From an uncultured Sphingomonas sp. (GTDB taxonomy: Bacteria > Pseudomonadota > Alphaproteobacteria > Sphingomonadales > Sphingomonadaceae): a stretch of 64,000 nucleotides of DNA. Shown here piece after piece: positions 43,396-51,330 of this stretch. The notes beneath the pieces were generated by a model. The model searched no databases, was not told where the DNA came from, and worked only from the letters and a program-made list of their open reading frames with translations. Numbering within the stretch: the stretch's first letter is position 1; every line of letters starts with the position of its first letter. The DNA lies in NCBI RefSeq assembly GCF_934560975.1, contig NZ_CAKTFO010000004.1, positions 124,001 through 188,000 of the forward strand, read 5' to 3'. The position numbers and the translations under genes were made by a program.

Positions 43396-43408
43396 AACGT
43401 TTAACGTT
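43396..43408. promoter_or_regulatory. AACGTT-T-AACGTT dyad between the two Flp pilin genes
   Basis: A perfect 13-base palindrome with one central base, 100 bases upstream of the first Flp start and just beyond the stop of the second. It could be an operator, but no known regulator box is matched with confidence. Confidence 0.3.
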
Positions 43409-43417
43409 GCGCGAGAT

Positions 43418-43591
43418 TTAGCCCGAAAGGGATGGAATTCTTCCCGCGAGGCCTGACCACATGCTGCCGAACTGCGTGTTGATGGTCACCAGCACACCTA
43501 GGCCAGCAATTGCAAGGAGAGCAACCAGCAGACCATATTCGATCGCTGTTGCGCCCCTACAATCATCAATAAGCCGCCATAATGTTTTCAT
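43418..43591 (-). CDS. Second Flp-like type IVb pilin
   Basis: A 57-residue prepilin, KTLWRLIDDCRG then ATAIEYGLLVALLAIAGLGVL. The G/ATAIEY processing site and the hydrophobic N-terminal helix are the same as in the neighbouring Flp gene, though the leader and the C-terminus (TQFGSMWSGLAGRIPSLSG) differ. Start ATG 43591; the frame is open further upstream through the mutT region, which I reject. A TTAACCA-like sequence lies about 45 bases upstream. The two pilin genes are tandem and may have arisen by duplication. Confidence 0.85.
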   Translation of the reverse strand: MKTLWRLIDDCRGATAIEYGLLVALLAIAGLGVLVTINTQFGSMWSGLAGRIPSLSG

Positions 43592-43636
43592 GTCTGTGCC
43601 GCCTGAACTCGCTGCCCCATGTTCAGCTAGCAGGCC

Positions 43637-43645
43637 CTGGTTAAT
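43637..43645 (-). promoter_or_regulatory. Candidate CtrA half-site upstream of the second Flp gene
   Basis: On the minus strand this reads ATTAACCAG, one mismatch from the TTAACCAT-type half-site bound by CtrA, which controls pilA in Caulobacter. It lies between the divergent Flp gene and mutT. It is a single half-site, seen by eye. Confidence 0.3.
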
Positions 43646-43656
43646 AAAGGCTTCCC

Positions 43657-44064
43657 ATGACGCCCCTGCTATTTGTCGCCGCTGTTGCCCTGATCGATGC
43701 CGATGGCCGCGTGCTGGTGCAGCAGCGGCCGGAGGGGAAGCCTGCCGCTGACCTGTGGGAGTTTCCGGGCGGCAAGATCGAGGCTGGAGAGACGCCGGAG
43801 GCCGCCTTGGCTCGCGAATTGAAGGAGGAGCTTGGCATCGATGTCCAGGCGGCATGTCTCGCGCCCGCCACCTTCGCCAGCGAGCCGTCCGACCATAGCG
43901 ATCGTCACCTGCTGCTGTTGCTCTACGTCTGCCGCAAGTGGCAGGGTCTGCCGCAACCGATGGAGGGCGGGGCCTTGCGCTGGGTGCGGGTGCCGGAACT
44001 GCACGGGCTGGCGATGCCGAAGCCCGACCGTCCTTTGATCGGGCTGCTCGAAGCCTTACTCTGA
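43657..44064 (+). CDS. mutT: MutT family 8-oxo-dGTP diphosphatase (Nudix)
   Basis: A 135-residue Nudix hydrolase that removes oxidised guanine nucleotides. The Nudix box is GGKIEAGET followed by ALARELKEELGI, complete with the catalytic glutamates. VALIDADGRVLVQQRPEGKPAADLWEFPG precedes it as in MutT. The protein ends with a short tail, KPDRPLIGLLEALL. The stop overlaps the convergent methyltransferase gene by 9 bases. It starts 65 bases from the divergent Flp gene. Confidence 0.9.
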   Translation: MTPLLFVAAVALIDADGRVLVQQRPEGKPAADLWEFPGGKIEAGETPEAALARELKEELGIDVQAACLAPATFASEPSDHSDRHLLLLLYVCRKWQGLPQPMEGGALRWVRVPELHGLAMPKPDRPLIGLLEALL

Positions 44065-44919
44065 CCGGCCCTTCAAGGCCGCCATGAGCGAGGTATTGCC
44101 CGATCCCCGTCGCGCCGGCTGCGGCTGATTGGGGCCGGGGGCCCAGCCGGTCATGAAGATCAGCTCGAACCGCTCGCGCACGCGGCCGTCCTCGTCCGCC
44201 TGCGCCGCAAAGGCCTGATGAATCGCCGCCAGCCTGGTCCGGTTGATCTGCGGACCGCGCTGCCCGGCGAGCAGGTTGGTGCCCGCCATTCCGCGCAGGT
44301 CGGCCATCAGGCGCAGGGCGTCGCCATAGCCCACGTCCAGCGATTCGCTGTCCGCCACCGTCAGGACGAAGCCCGTGCGCGTCAGCAGGTCACCCGCCGC
44401 GCGTACGTCGATCAGCGGATGGATACGCTGCGGCACGGCATCGCCGGCGGCGGTGTCTCCCGCCAGCAAGGCGCGCTTCAGCTTGGCGAGGCTGCCCGCG
44501 CCGACGAACGCCGCCAGGAACAGCCCGTCCGGCCGCAAGGCCCGCCGGCACTGGATCAGCGCGCCGGGCAGGTCGTTGACGGTGTCCAGCACGCCTGCCG
44601 AGACGATCAGGTCGAAGCTGGCGGGCGGGAAGGGCAGACGATCCTCATCCGCCAACACCCCGCCGATCGCCTCCACGAAGCGATCACCGCTGTCCGTCGC
44701 GGTGACGGTCATGCCCCGTTCCTGCAAGGCGCGCGTCACGCTGCCGTCCGCGCAGCCGAGGTCCAGTGCATCCCTGAACGGGCGCGTCACCAAGTCCAGC
44801 CGATCGAGCAGCCCTTCCACCATCGCTTCGCGCAGAAAGGCGTGGTCGGCAAAGGACGGCGCGGCACGGTTACGGCGGAGGCGGCGCAGGCCGCGGTTGA
44901 AGATTTCGGGAACGTCCAC
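44056..44919 (-). CDS. SAM-dependent methyltransferase domain protein
   Basis: A 287-residue class I methyltransferase. The SAM motif I is ALDLGCADGSVTRALQERG, followed by TATDSGDRFVE, and motif IV-like PPASFDLIVSAGVLDTVNDL. The N-terminus IFNRGLRRLRRNRAA and the RIHPLIDVRAAGDLL segment are similar to BioC and NDUFAF5-type proteins, which act on biotin precursors or modify complex I arginines. The substrate here is not known. It is divergent from comF by 44 bases. Confidence 0.82.
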   Translation of the reverse strand: MDVPEIFNRGLRRLRRNRAAPSFADHAFLREAMVEGLLDRLDLVTRPFRDALDLGCADGSVTRALQERGMTVTATDSGDRFVEAIGGVLADEDRLPFPPASFDLIVSAGVLDTVNDLPGALIQCRRALRPDGLFLAAFVGAGSLAKLKRALLAGDTAAGDAVPQRIHPLIDVRAAGDLLTRTGFVLTVADSESLDVGYGDALRLMADLRGMAGTNLLAGQRGPQINRTRLAAIHQAFAAQADEDGRVRERFELIFMTGWAPGPNQPQPARRGSGNTSLMAALKGRSE

Positions 44920-44963
44920 GATGGCGCGCTTGTGCCCGCAGCCGCGCCGGGGGACAAGCCATC

Positions 44964-45719
44964 ATGGCGTTGTCCGTCCTCCTCCGGCCCCTGCGATCGC
45001 TGTCCCGCGCCATGCTCGACTTCGCGCTGCCGCCGCGCTGTTCCGGATGCGGGGTCATCGTGGGCGTCGACCACAGCTTCTGCCTCGCCTGCTGGCAGGA
45101 ACTGGACTTTCTCGGCGGACCGGCATGTGCGACCTGCGCCGAGCCGCTGGAACTGGCCCTCTACGACGACAGCGTCTGCGGCGCGTGCCTGGCCGATCCT
45201 CCGCCCTTCGATCGGATGCGGGCGGCGGTCGCTTATGGTCCGATCGCGCGGGCGCTGGCGCTGAAGCTCAAATATGGTCGCCGCCCCGGCATCGCCCGCA
45301 CCATGGCGGGACCGATGCGGCGCGCGGCCGGCCCTGTGCTGGACGGCGCCTTGGTCGTGCCCGTGCCGCTGCACCGGCGGCGTCTCTGGTGGCGCGGCTA
45401 CAACCAGGCGGCGCTGATCGCACGGGCGCTTGTGCCTCGTCCGCAACTGGCCGTCGACCTGCTGACCCGCACCCGCGCCACCCGGCCGTTGCGCGACATG
45501 GGACGCAAGGCCCGCGCACGTACCGTATCCGGCGCATTCGCGGTCAGCCCGACATGGCGCGATCGGGTAAAGGGCAGTCGGATCGTGCTGGTGGACGATG
45601 TCTACACCACCGGCGCCACCGTCAGCGCCTGCGCACGCGTGCTGCGCAAGGCGGGTGCTGCCGATGTGACGATACTCTGTTGGGCGCGCGTGGTGCGGGA
45701 TGCCGACGACGCGCGTTGA
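44964..45719 (+). CDS. ComF family phosphoribosyltransferase-like protein
   Basis: A 251-residue protein. The N-terminal double zinc ribbon has CSGCGVIV, CLACW, CATCAEPL, and CGACLADPPPFDRM. The C-terminal PRTase fold has the PRPP-loop IVLVDDVYTTGATV and the hydrophobic VVPVPLHRRRLWWRGYNQAALIARAL. ComF/GntX proteins are linked to DNA uptake or recombination, with no proven enzyme activity. It begins the plus-strand run that continues through grxC to xerC. Confidence 0.9.
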   Translation: MALSVLLRPLRSLSRAMLDFALPPRCSGCGVIVGVDHSFCLACWQELDFLGGPACATCAEPLELALYDDSVCGACLADPPPFDRMRAAVAYGPIARALALKLKYGRRPGIARTMAGPMRRAAGPVLDGALVVPVPLHRRRLWWRGYNQAALIARALVPRPQLAVDLLTRTRATRPLRDMGRKARARTVSGAFAVSPTWRDRVKGSRIVLVDDVYTTGATVSACARVLRKAGAADVTILCWARVVRDADDAR

Positions 45720-45761
45720 AGGGCCTTGTGACGCATCACAGTTCGGCACAAAGGATTGAAA

Positions 45762-46019
45762 ATGCCCAAGGTTGAAATCTATACCAAAATGCTCTGCCCC
45801 TATTGCACCCGCGCCAAGCGGCTGTTGACCGACAAGGGGGTTCAGTTCGAGGAGTTCGACATCTCCATGGGCGGGCCGAAGCGCGCCGAGATGCTGTCGC
45901 GCGCCAACGGCCGCACCACCGTGCCGCAGATCTTCATCGGTGACACCCATGTCGGCGGGTCAGACGACCTCGCCGCCTTGGAGCGGGCCGGCAAGCTCGA
46001 CCCGTTGCTCGCCGCCTGA
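45762..46019 (+). CDS. grxC: Glutaredoxin 3
   Basis: An 85-residue dithiol glutaredoxin with the redox site CPYC in YTKMLCPYCTRAKRL and the glutathione-binding TVPQIFIGDTHVGGSDDL. It reduces protein disulfides with glutathione, so it works with Gor at 48944. ATG 45762 follows AAAGGA; the TTG two codons earlier is unlikely. The stop codon shares one base with the next ATG (TGATG). Confidence 0.95.
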   Translation: MPKVEIYTKMLCPYCTRAKRLLTDKGVQFEEFDISMGGPKRAEMLSRANGRTTVPQIFIGDTHVGGSDDLAALERAGKLDPLLAA

Positions 46020-46849
46020 TGCGCGCCGCGCTGTTTCAGGCGAATACGGGCACGGACCCGCTGCTGGGTGCGCGTGCGCTGGTGGAAGCGGTGGAGCGCG
46101 CCGCGGGCGACGGGGCCGACATGCTGTTCACGCCTGAAATTAGCGGCCTGCTCGACCGCGATCGTACGCGCGCCGCCGCGGCGATCGTGGCGGAGGCGGA
46201 TGACGTGGCACTGGCCGCGACGCGTGAGGCGGCGGCCAGGCACGGCATCTGGGTCCACATCGGCTCGCTGGCTCTACGGTCGGATCGGGATGGCGCGCCG
46301 TTCGTCAATCGCGGCTTCGTGATCGACGATGCCGGGGCGATCCGGGCGCGCTACGACAAGATGCACCTGTTCGATGTGGACCTGCCGGACGGCGGAAGCT
46401 GGCGCGAGTCGACGGCTTATCATGCTGGCGAGACGGCGAGGGCGGTGGACACGCCGTGGGGACGGCTCGGCCTATCCATCTGCTACGACATGCGTTTCCC
46501 GGATCTGTATCGTGGCCTGAGCGATGCCGGGGCGACCATCCTGTCGGTGCCGGCCGCCTTCACCGTGCCGACCGGGCGCGCCCACTGGCACGTCCTGCTG
46601 CGCGCCCGCGCGATCGAGGCCGGCGCCTTCGTGATCGCGGCCGCGCAGACCGGTCGCCATGCCGATGGGCGTGAGACCTACGGCCATTCCCTGGTGGTCG
46701 ATCCCTGGGGCGAAGTGCTGCTCGATATGGGCGACGCGCCCGGTTTCGCGACCTGCGAGATCGATCCGGCCCGCGTTGAGGAGGTCCGTGCAAGGATCCC
46801 CGCACTGCGGCACCGCCGCCCGGTCGGCCCGGTCGAGGTGGCGGGATGA
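46019..46849 (+). CDS. Carbon-nitrogen hydrolase (Nit/omega-amidase family)
   Basis: A 276-residue nitrilase-superfamily amidase. The catalytic triad is visible: Glu in LFTPEISGLL, Lys in YDKMHLFDVDLP, and Cys in SICYDMRFPDLYR. RARAIEAGAFVIAAAQTG, with GHSLVVDPWGEVLLD, is typical of the Nit1 group, which removes deaminated glutathione or acts as omega-amidase. Its place directly after grxC fits a role in glutathione repair. The start overlaps grxC by one base. Confidence 0.9.
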   Translation: MRAALFQANTGTDPLLGARALVEAVERAAGDGADMLFTPEISGLLDRDRTRAAAAIVAEADDVALAATREAAARHGIWVHIGSLALRSDRDGAPFVNRGFVIDDAGAIRARYDKMHLFDVDLPDGGSWRESTAYHAGETARAVDTPWGRLGLSICYDMRFPDLYRGLSDAGATILSVPAAFTVPTGRAHWHVLLRARAIEAGAFVIAAAQTGRHADGRETYGHSLVVDPWGEVLLDMGDAPGFATCEIDPARVEEVRARIPALRHRRPVGPVEVAG

Positions 46850-47298
46850 TCGTGTTCGATCTGGCCTGCGTCCAGGGCCATGTGTTCGAAGCCTGGTTCG
46901 GCTCGAGCGAAGATTATGAGGATCAGCGCCGACGCCGCCTGCTCGCCTGCCCGATCTGCGGCACCGAGCGGGTGGAAAAGGCGGTGATGGCACCGAATGT
47001 TGCGCCCAAGGGCAACCAGCGGCGCGAAACCCTGCCGATGCGCAGCAACACGCCCGCGCCCGCCGAGATCAGGGCGATGCTTGCCGCCCTGGCGAAGGCA
47101 CAGGCCAAGGTGCTGGAGGGATCGGAGGATGTCGGTCGCCGCTTCACTCAGGAGGCGCGCGCGATGCACGAGGGCGAAGCCGATCGCCGCCCGATCCACG
47201 GCCAGGCGACGCATGCGGAAGCCAAGGCGCTGGCGGCGGACGGCGTCCCCGTCATGCCCCTGCCGCTGCCGATCGTGAAACCCGAACAGGCGCATTGA
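46846..47298 (+). CDS. DUF1178 family protein
   Basis: A 150-residue protein. The N-terminus, IVFDLACVQGHVFEAWFGSS, then CPICGTERVEKAVMAP, with a zinc-ribbon-like pair of cysteines, is the DUF1178 signature. The middle shows LAALAKAQAKVLEGSEDVGRRF and the end has HGEADRRPIHGQATHAEAKAL-like text. The function is unknown. The start overlaps the amidase stop by 4 bases; this pair is often kept together in alphaproteobacteria. Confidence 0.9.
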   Translation: MIVFDLACVQGHVFEAWFGSSEDYEDQRRRRLLACPICGTERVEKAVMAPNVAPKGNQRRETLPMRSNTPAPAEIRAMLAALAKAQAKVLEGSEDVGRRFTQEARAMHEGEADRRPIHGQATHAEAKALAADGVPVMPLPLPIVKPEQAH

Positions 47299-47309
47299 GG
47301 GAGACAGGC

Positions 47310-48182
47310 ATGCGGATCGGATTCGTCGGCCTCGGCCGGATGGGGGAGGGGATTGCCCGCAACCTCCTCAAGGCAGGGCACGACGTGCTGGTATGGAATC
47401 GCAGCGCCGACAAGGCCGACACGCTGGTGGCGGACGGAGCGACCCGCGCGGCGACGCCGGCCGAGGCAGCGCGAGCCGAGGTGATCCACACCATGCTGGC
47501 CGACGACCACGCCGTGGCGGCCGTGACGTTCGGGCCGGACGGCATCCTTTCCGCCGATCCGGGCATCATCCATGTCTCGCACAGCACGATCAGCGTAAAG
47601 CTGGCCGAGGGCCTGACCCAGGCGCATCGCGACCATGGCGGCGGCTTCGTCTCCGCACCGGTATTCGGCCGGCCCGCAGCGGCGGCGGACGCCAAGTTGT
47701 TCATCGTGGCCGGCGGCGGGGCGGAGGCTCTTGCCAAGGTCCGTCCGCTGCTGGACGCCATCGGCCAGCGCACGTTCGAGATCGGCGCCGAACCTTCCCA
47801 GGCCAATCTGGTCAAGCTGTCCGGCAACTTCATGATCATGTCGGTGATCGAGTCGCTGGCCGAGGCCATGGCGCTGGCGCAGCGTGGCGGCGTGGACAAG
47901 GCGACCTTGCTGGAGGTGTTGACCGGAACCCTGTTCGGCGCGCCGATCTACAACACCTATGGCGGGCTGCTGATCGGCGGGGAGTTCCGCCCGGCAGGCT
48001 TCGTCGCGCCCTTGGGCTTGAAGGACATGAACCTGGTGGCTGAAGCGGCGGGCACGTCCGGCGTGCCGATGCCGCTCCTCTCGCTGGTGCGCGACCGCCT
48101 GACCGCCACCATCCAGCGCGAGGGTGCGGATATCGACTGGTCGGGCATTGCCAAGGTGGTGTGGGCCGACGCAGGTCTTTGA
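47310..48182 (+). CDS. NAD(P)-dependent beta-hydroxyacid dehydrogenase family protein
   Basis: A 290-residue enzyme. The dinucleotide loop is IGFVGLGRMGEGIARNLLKAG, substrate text is VSHSTISVKLAEGL with FVSAPVFGRPAAA, and the catalytic Lys is in LVKLSGNFMIMS. These are hallmarks of the 3-hydroxyisobutyrate dehydrogenase/GLYR family. It may reduce semialdehydes such as succinic semialdehyde or glyoxylate. ATG 47310 is preferred for GGGAGACAGGC before it over 47295. It is 11 bases after DUF1178. Confidence 0.87.
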   Translation: MRIGFVGLGRMGEGIARNLLKAGHDVLVWNRSADKADTLVADGATRAATPAEAARAEVIHTMLADDHAVAAVTFGPDGILSADPGIIHVSHSTISVKLAEGLTQAHRDHGGGFVSAPVFGRPAAAADAKLFIVAGGGAEALAKVRPLLDAIGQRTFEIGAEPSQANLVKLSGNFMIMSVIESLAEAMALAQRGGVDKATLLEVLTGTLFGAPIYNTYGGLLIGGEFRPAGFVAPLGLKDMNLVAEAAGTSGVPMPLLSLVRDRLTATIQREGADIDWSGIAKVVWADAGL

Positions 48183-48223
48183 TTCCGCGGGGAACCTGCG
48201 TCTCCCCAAGCGTTTGGACCGTC

Positions 48224-48859
48224 ATGGCGAAGCAATCTCCCGGGCGGAAATCCGCCACTGCGCCGTTCCGCGACGCACCGCGGGGCGGCACCGCGCTGCT
48301 GATTCTGGACATGATCACGGAGCTGGATTTCGGCGGGGCGGCGGACATGCGTCAGCAGACGCTGGATGCGGCCGACGCCATCCTCCGCCTGCGGGACGAG
48401 GCGGACGACGCCGACATGCCCGTCATCTACGTCAACGATAATTTCGGCGAATGGCATTCCGAACAGTCGCGCCTGCTGGAACGCGCACTGTCGAGCAAGG
48501 ACGCGCGCGAGATGGTGGCAAAGCTGATGCCGCGCGAGGATGATTATTTCATCATCAAGCCGCAATTTTCCGGCTTCTACGCCACCAACCTGCCGGTGCT
48601 GCTGCCCAAATTGGGCGTGGACAGCCTGATCATCACCGGCATCGCCGCCGACATCTGCGTCCTGTTCACCGCCGCCGACGCGCACATGCGCGACTATCGC
48701 CTGTGGATACCGCAGGATGCGGTGGCGGCGGAGACGGTCGAACGGCGCGACTGGGCGCTCCAGATCATGAAGCAAAGCATGAAGGCGGAGGTGCAGGCCA
48801 CGTCGAAGCTGCCGCTGTCGGAATGGGCCACGCCCGTTCCGGCCGAGCAGGACGCCTGA
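48224..48859 (+). CDS. Cysteine hydrolase (isochorismatase-like)
   Basis: A 211-residue cysteine hydrolase. The catalytic triad seems to be Asp in LLILDMITELDF, Lys in IIKPQFSGFYATNL, and Cys in GIAADICVLFTAADAHMRDY. It is closest to nicotinamidase or isochorismatase types, and the substrate is not known. ATG 48224 is the likely start; the frame extends up to 48161 over the end of the dehydrogenase gene. It is 41 bases after that gene and 84 before gor. Confidence 0.87.
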   Translation: MAKQSPGRKSATAPFRDAPRGGTALLILDMITELDFGGAADMRQQTLDAADAILRLRDEADDADMPVIYVNDNFGEWHSEQSRLLERALSSKDAREMVAKLMPREDDYFIIKPQFSGFYATNLPVLLPKLGVDSLIITGIAADICVLFTAADAHMRDYRLWIPQDAVAAETVERRDWALQIMKQSMKAEVQATSKLPLSEWATPVPAEQDA

Positions 48860-48943
48860 TCCCGTCCGCCAATCATTCCGGTTTGCCGCGCCTGAGCCGC
48901 GGCCCTACATCCCTTGCATCCATCAACGCGGGCCTTCTCACTC

Positions 48944-50290
48944 ATGGCTGATTACGATTACGACCTGTTTGTCATCGGCGCCGGATCGGGCGGGGTGCGC
49001 GCCTCGCGCGTCGCCGCCGCGCATGGCGCGAAGGTGGCGGTGGCGGAGGAGTATCGCGTCGGCGGCACCTGCGTCATTCGCGGCTGCGTGCCCAAGAAGC
49101 TGCTGGTCTATGGCGCGCATTTCGCGGAGGATCTGGCGGACGCCCGCCGTTTCGGCTGGAACGTGCCCGATTGCGCGTTCGACTGGCCGACTTTGCGCGA
49201 CAATGTGCTGGCGGAAGTGAGCCGGATCGAAGGCATCTACAGCCAGACGTTGGGCAATCACGGGGTGGAGATCGTCCGCGAACGCGCCGCCGTGTCCGGC
49301 CCGAACGAGGTGACGCTCGCCAGCGGGCGGACCGTCACGGCGGGCGTGATCCTGATCGCGGTCGGTGCAACGCCGATGCGGCCGACCTTTCCCGGCAGCG
49401 AGCATGGCGTCACTTCCAACGAAGTGTTCCTGCTGGATAGTTTGCCCAAGCGGGTGGTGATCGCCGGCGGCGGCTATATCGCCAACGAATTTGCCGGCAT
49501 CTTCCATGAACTCGGCGCCGCCGTGACGCTGGTCAACCGCTCCGACACGATCCTGCGCGGCTATGACGAGCAGATCCGCGACCGGTTGCTGCAAATCTCC
49601 ATCGCCAAGGGCATCCAGTTCCGGTTCAACCTGACGTTCGAGAAGGTGGAGCGGCAGGAGGACGGATCGTTGCTGGTCCACCTGACCGGGTGCGATCCGA
49701 TCCCGGCCGACCTGTTGCTGTTCGCCACCGGCCGCAAGCCGCTGACCGAAGGCCTTGGGCTGGAGACGGCCGGAGTGGTCCTCGACGGCAATGGCGCAAT
49801 CAAGGTGGATGCCGACAATCGCTCGTCCGTGGACAGCATCTATGCCGTGGGCGACGTGACCAACCGTATCCAGCTGACGCCTGTCGCCATCCGCGAGGGA
49901 CAGGCCTTTGCCGACACCGTGTTCGGCAACAAGCCGCATCGGGTGGACTATGATTGCGTGCCCTCGGCCGTGTTCAGCCATCCGCCGATGGCCGGCGTCG
50001 GCCTGACCGAGGCGCAGGGCAAGGAGAAATATGGCAGCGTCAAGGTCTATACGTCCGACTTCCGCGCCATGAAGAACGTCCTGGCCGGTCGGAACGAGCG
50101 GGCCTTGTACAAGATGGTGGTCCATCCCGAGACCGATGTGGTGCTGGGCATCCATATGATCGGCCCGGAATCCGCCGAGATCCTCCAGGCGGCCGCAGTG
50201 GCGGTGAAGGCTGGGCTGACCAAGCAGGCGTTCGACGACACGGTCGCGCTCCACCCCAGCATGGCCGAGGAGCTTGTGCTGTTGCGGTGA
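48944..50290 (+). CDS. gor: Glutathione-disulfide reductase
   Basis: A 448-residue flavoenzyme that keeps glutathione reduced with NADPH. The FAD loop is VIGAGSGGVRASR, the redox disulfide is GGTCVIRGCVPKKL, and the NADPH loop is VIAGGGYIANEFAGIF. The C-terminal active-site His is in VALHPSMAEEL. ATG 48944 fits; an ATG 30 bases earlier is less likely. It complements the grxC gene upstream on the same strand. Confidence 0.96.
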   Translation: MADYDYDLFVIGAGSGGVRASRVAAAHGAKVAVAEEYRVGGTCVIRGCVPKKLLVYGAHFAEDLADARRFGWNVPDCAFDWPTLRDNVLAEVSRIEGIYSQTLGNHGVEIVRERAAVSGPNEVTLASGRTVTAGVILIAVGATPMRPTFPGSEHGVTSNEVFLLDSLPKRVVIAGGGYIANEFAGIFHELGAAVTLVNRSDTILRGYDEQIRDRLLQISIAKGIQFRFNLTFEKVERQEDGSLLVHLTGCDPIPADLLLFATGRKPLTEGLGLETAGVVLDGNGAIKVDADNRSSVDSIYAVGDVTNRIQLTPVAIREGQAFADTVFGNKPHRVDYDCVPSAVFSHPPMAGVGLTEAQGKEKYGSVKVYTSDFRAMKNVLAGRNERALYKMVVHPETDVVLGIHMIGPESAEILQAAAVAVKAGLTKQAFDDTVALHPSMAEELVLLR

Positions 50291-50308
50291 TCGCGACACA
50301 CGTGATGC

Positions 50309-50332
50309 GGCCCGGCTTTCATGAGCCGGGCC
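50309..50332 (+). terminator. Stem-loop between gor and xerC
   Basis: GGCCCGGCT (50309-50317) and AGCCGGGCC (50324-50332) form a 9-bp stem with loop TTCATG, 18 bases after the gor stop and 20 before the xerC start. A short TTT follows. It may separate the two genes. Confidence 0.5.
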
Positions 50333-50351
50333 CGGCGTTTATGCTGTGCCC

Positions 50352-51281
50352 ATGACCCCGCCGCTGACCCTCGACAATCATCCGGCGTTCGGGCTGTCCG
50401 CCGCATGGGAGGTGCATCTGCGGCATGATCGCCGCCGCTCAGAACATACGATCCGCGCTTATGCCGCAACCGCCCGGCGCCTGATCGCCTTCCTGGGCCG
50501 GCACAAGGGCGGCAGCATCGCGGCGGCCGACCTGGCTGCGCTGGATGCGGCGGACCTGCGTGCCTACCTCGCGGCACGGCGGCAGGAGGGATTGGGCAAC
50601 GCCTCCGCAGCGCGTGAACTGTCCGCCATGCGCGCCTTCCTGGCCTTTGCGGCGAAGGATCAGGACAAGCCAGCGCCTCCCCGCCTGCGCGGCCCCCACG
50701 TCAAGAAGGGCGTGCCACGGCCGGTCAGTCCGGCGGACGCCCTCGCCATTGCCGAGGATGCGGAGGAGGAGGCTTCCGGCGAACCGTGGATAGGCCTGCG
50801 CGATCGGGCGGTGCTGCTCCTGCTCTATGGTGCGGGATTGCGCATCGGGGAGGCGATGGCGCTGACCGGCGCGGCGCTGCCGCTGGGCGACACGCTGGTG
50901 GTTACCGGCAAGCGCGCCAAGACCCGCATGGTGCCCTTGCTCGCCCCGGTGCGGGAGGCGATCCAGCTGTATCTCGACGCTTGCCCATGGGCCGTGTCGC
51001 GCGATCTGCCGATCTTCCGGGGCGCCAAGGGGGGGGGGCTTTCGCCTGACATCATCCGCCGGGCGGTGCGGGGCGCGCGGGCGCGGCTCGGCCTCAACGA
51101 TCGCGCGACGCCCCATGCGCTGCGCCACAGCTTCGCCACGCACCTGCTCGGTCGCGGAGCCGACCTGCGCGCGCTGCAGGAACTGCTCGGCCATGCCAGC
51201 CTTAGTTCGACGCAGGTTTATACCGGCGTGGATGCCGCCCATCTGCTGGACGTCTACCGCAACGCGCATCCCCGCGCGTGA
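50352..51281 (+). CDS. xerC: Tyrosine recombinase XerC
   Basis: A 309-residue recombinase, partner of XerD at dif. The N-terminal core-binding domain has WEVHLRHDRRRSEHTIRAYAATARR. The catalytic residues are Arg in YGAGLRIGEAMAL, Lys in VTGKRAKTRMVPL, HALRHSFATHLL with His and Arg, GHASLSSTQ with His, and Tyr in QVYTGVDAAHLLDVY. A run of ten G at 51029-51038 falls inside the gene in frame (AKGGGLS). ATG 50352 and GTG 50346 are both possible starts. Confidence 0.92.
   Translation: MTPPLTLDNHPAFGLSAAWEVHLRHDRRRSEHTIRAYAATARRLIAFLGRHKGGSIAAADLAALDAADLRAYLAARRQEGLGNASAARELSAMRAFLAFAAKDQDKPAPPRLRGPHVKKGVPRPVSPADALAIAEDAEEEASGEPWIGLRDRAVLLLLYGAGLRIGEAMALTGAALPLGDTLVVTGKRAKTRMVPLLAPVREAIQLYLDACPWAVSRDLPIFRGAKGGGLSPDIIRRAVRGARARLGLNDRATPHALRHSFATHLLGRGADLRALQELLGHASLSSTQVYTGVDAAHLLDVYRNAHPRA
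51029..51038 (+). repeat. G10 homopolymer inside xerC
   Basis: Ten consecutive G encode the end of Lys and three Gly. Length change by one base would put the second half of the catalytic domain, with the active-site His-x-x-Arg and Tyr, out of frame. Confidence 0.9.
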
Positions 51282-51294
51282 CGCTCAGGGCTTC

Positions 51295-51323
51295 GTGCGC
51301 GGCCCCGAAAAGGCACCGCGCAC
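51295..51323. terminator. Stem-loop between convergent xerC and cysK
   Basis: GTGCGCGG (51295-51302) and CCGCGCAC (51316-51323) form an 8-bp stem with a 13-base loop, in the 49-base gap between the xerC and cysK stops. There is no T-run. Confidence 0.4.
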
Positions 51324-51330
51324 CACGGGA

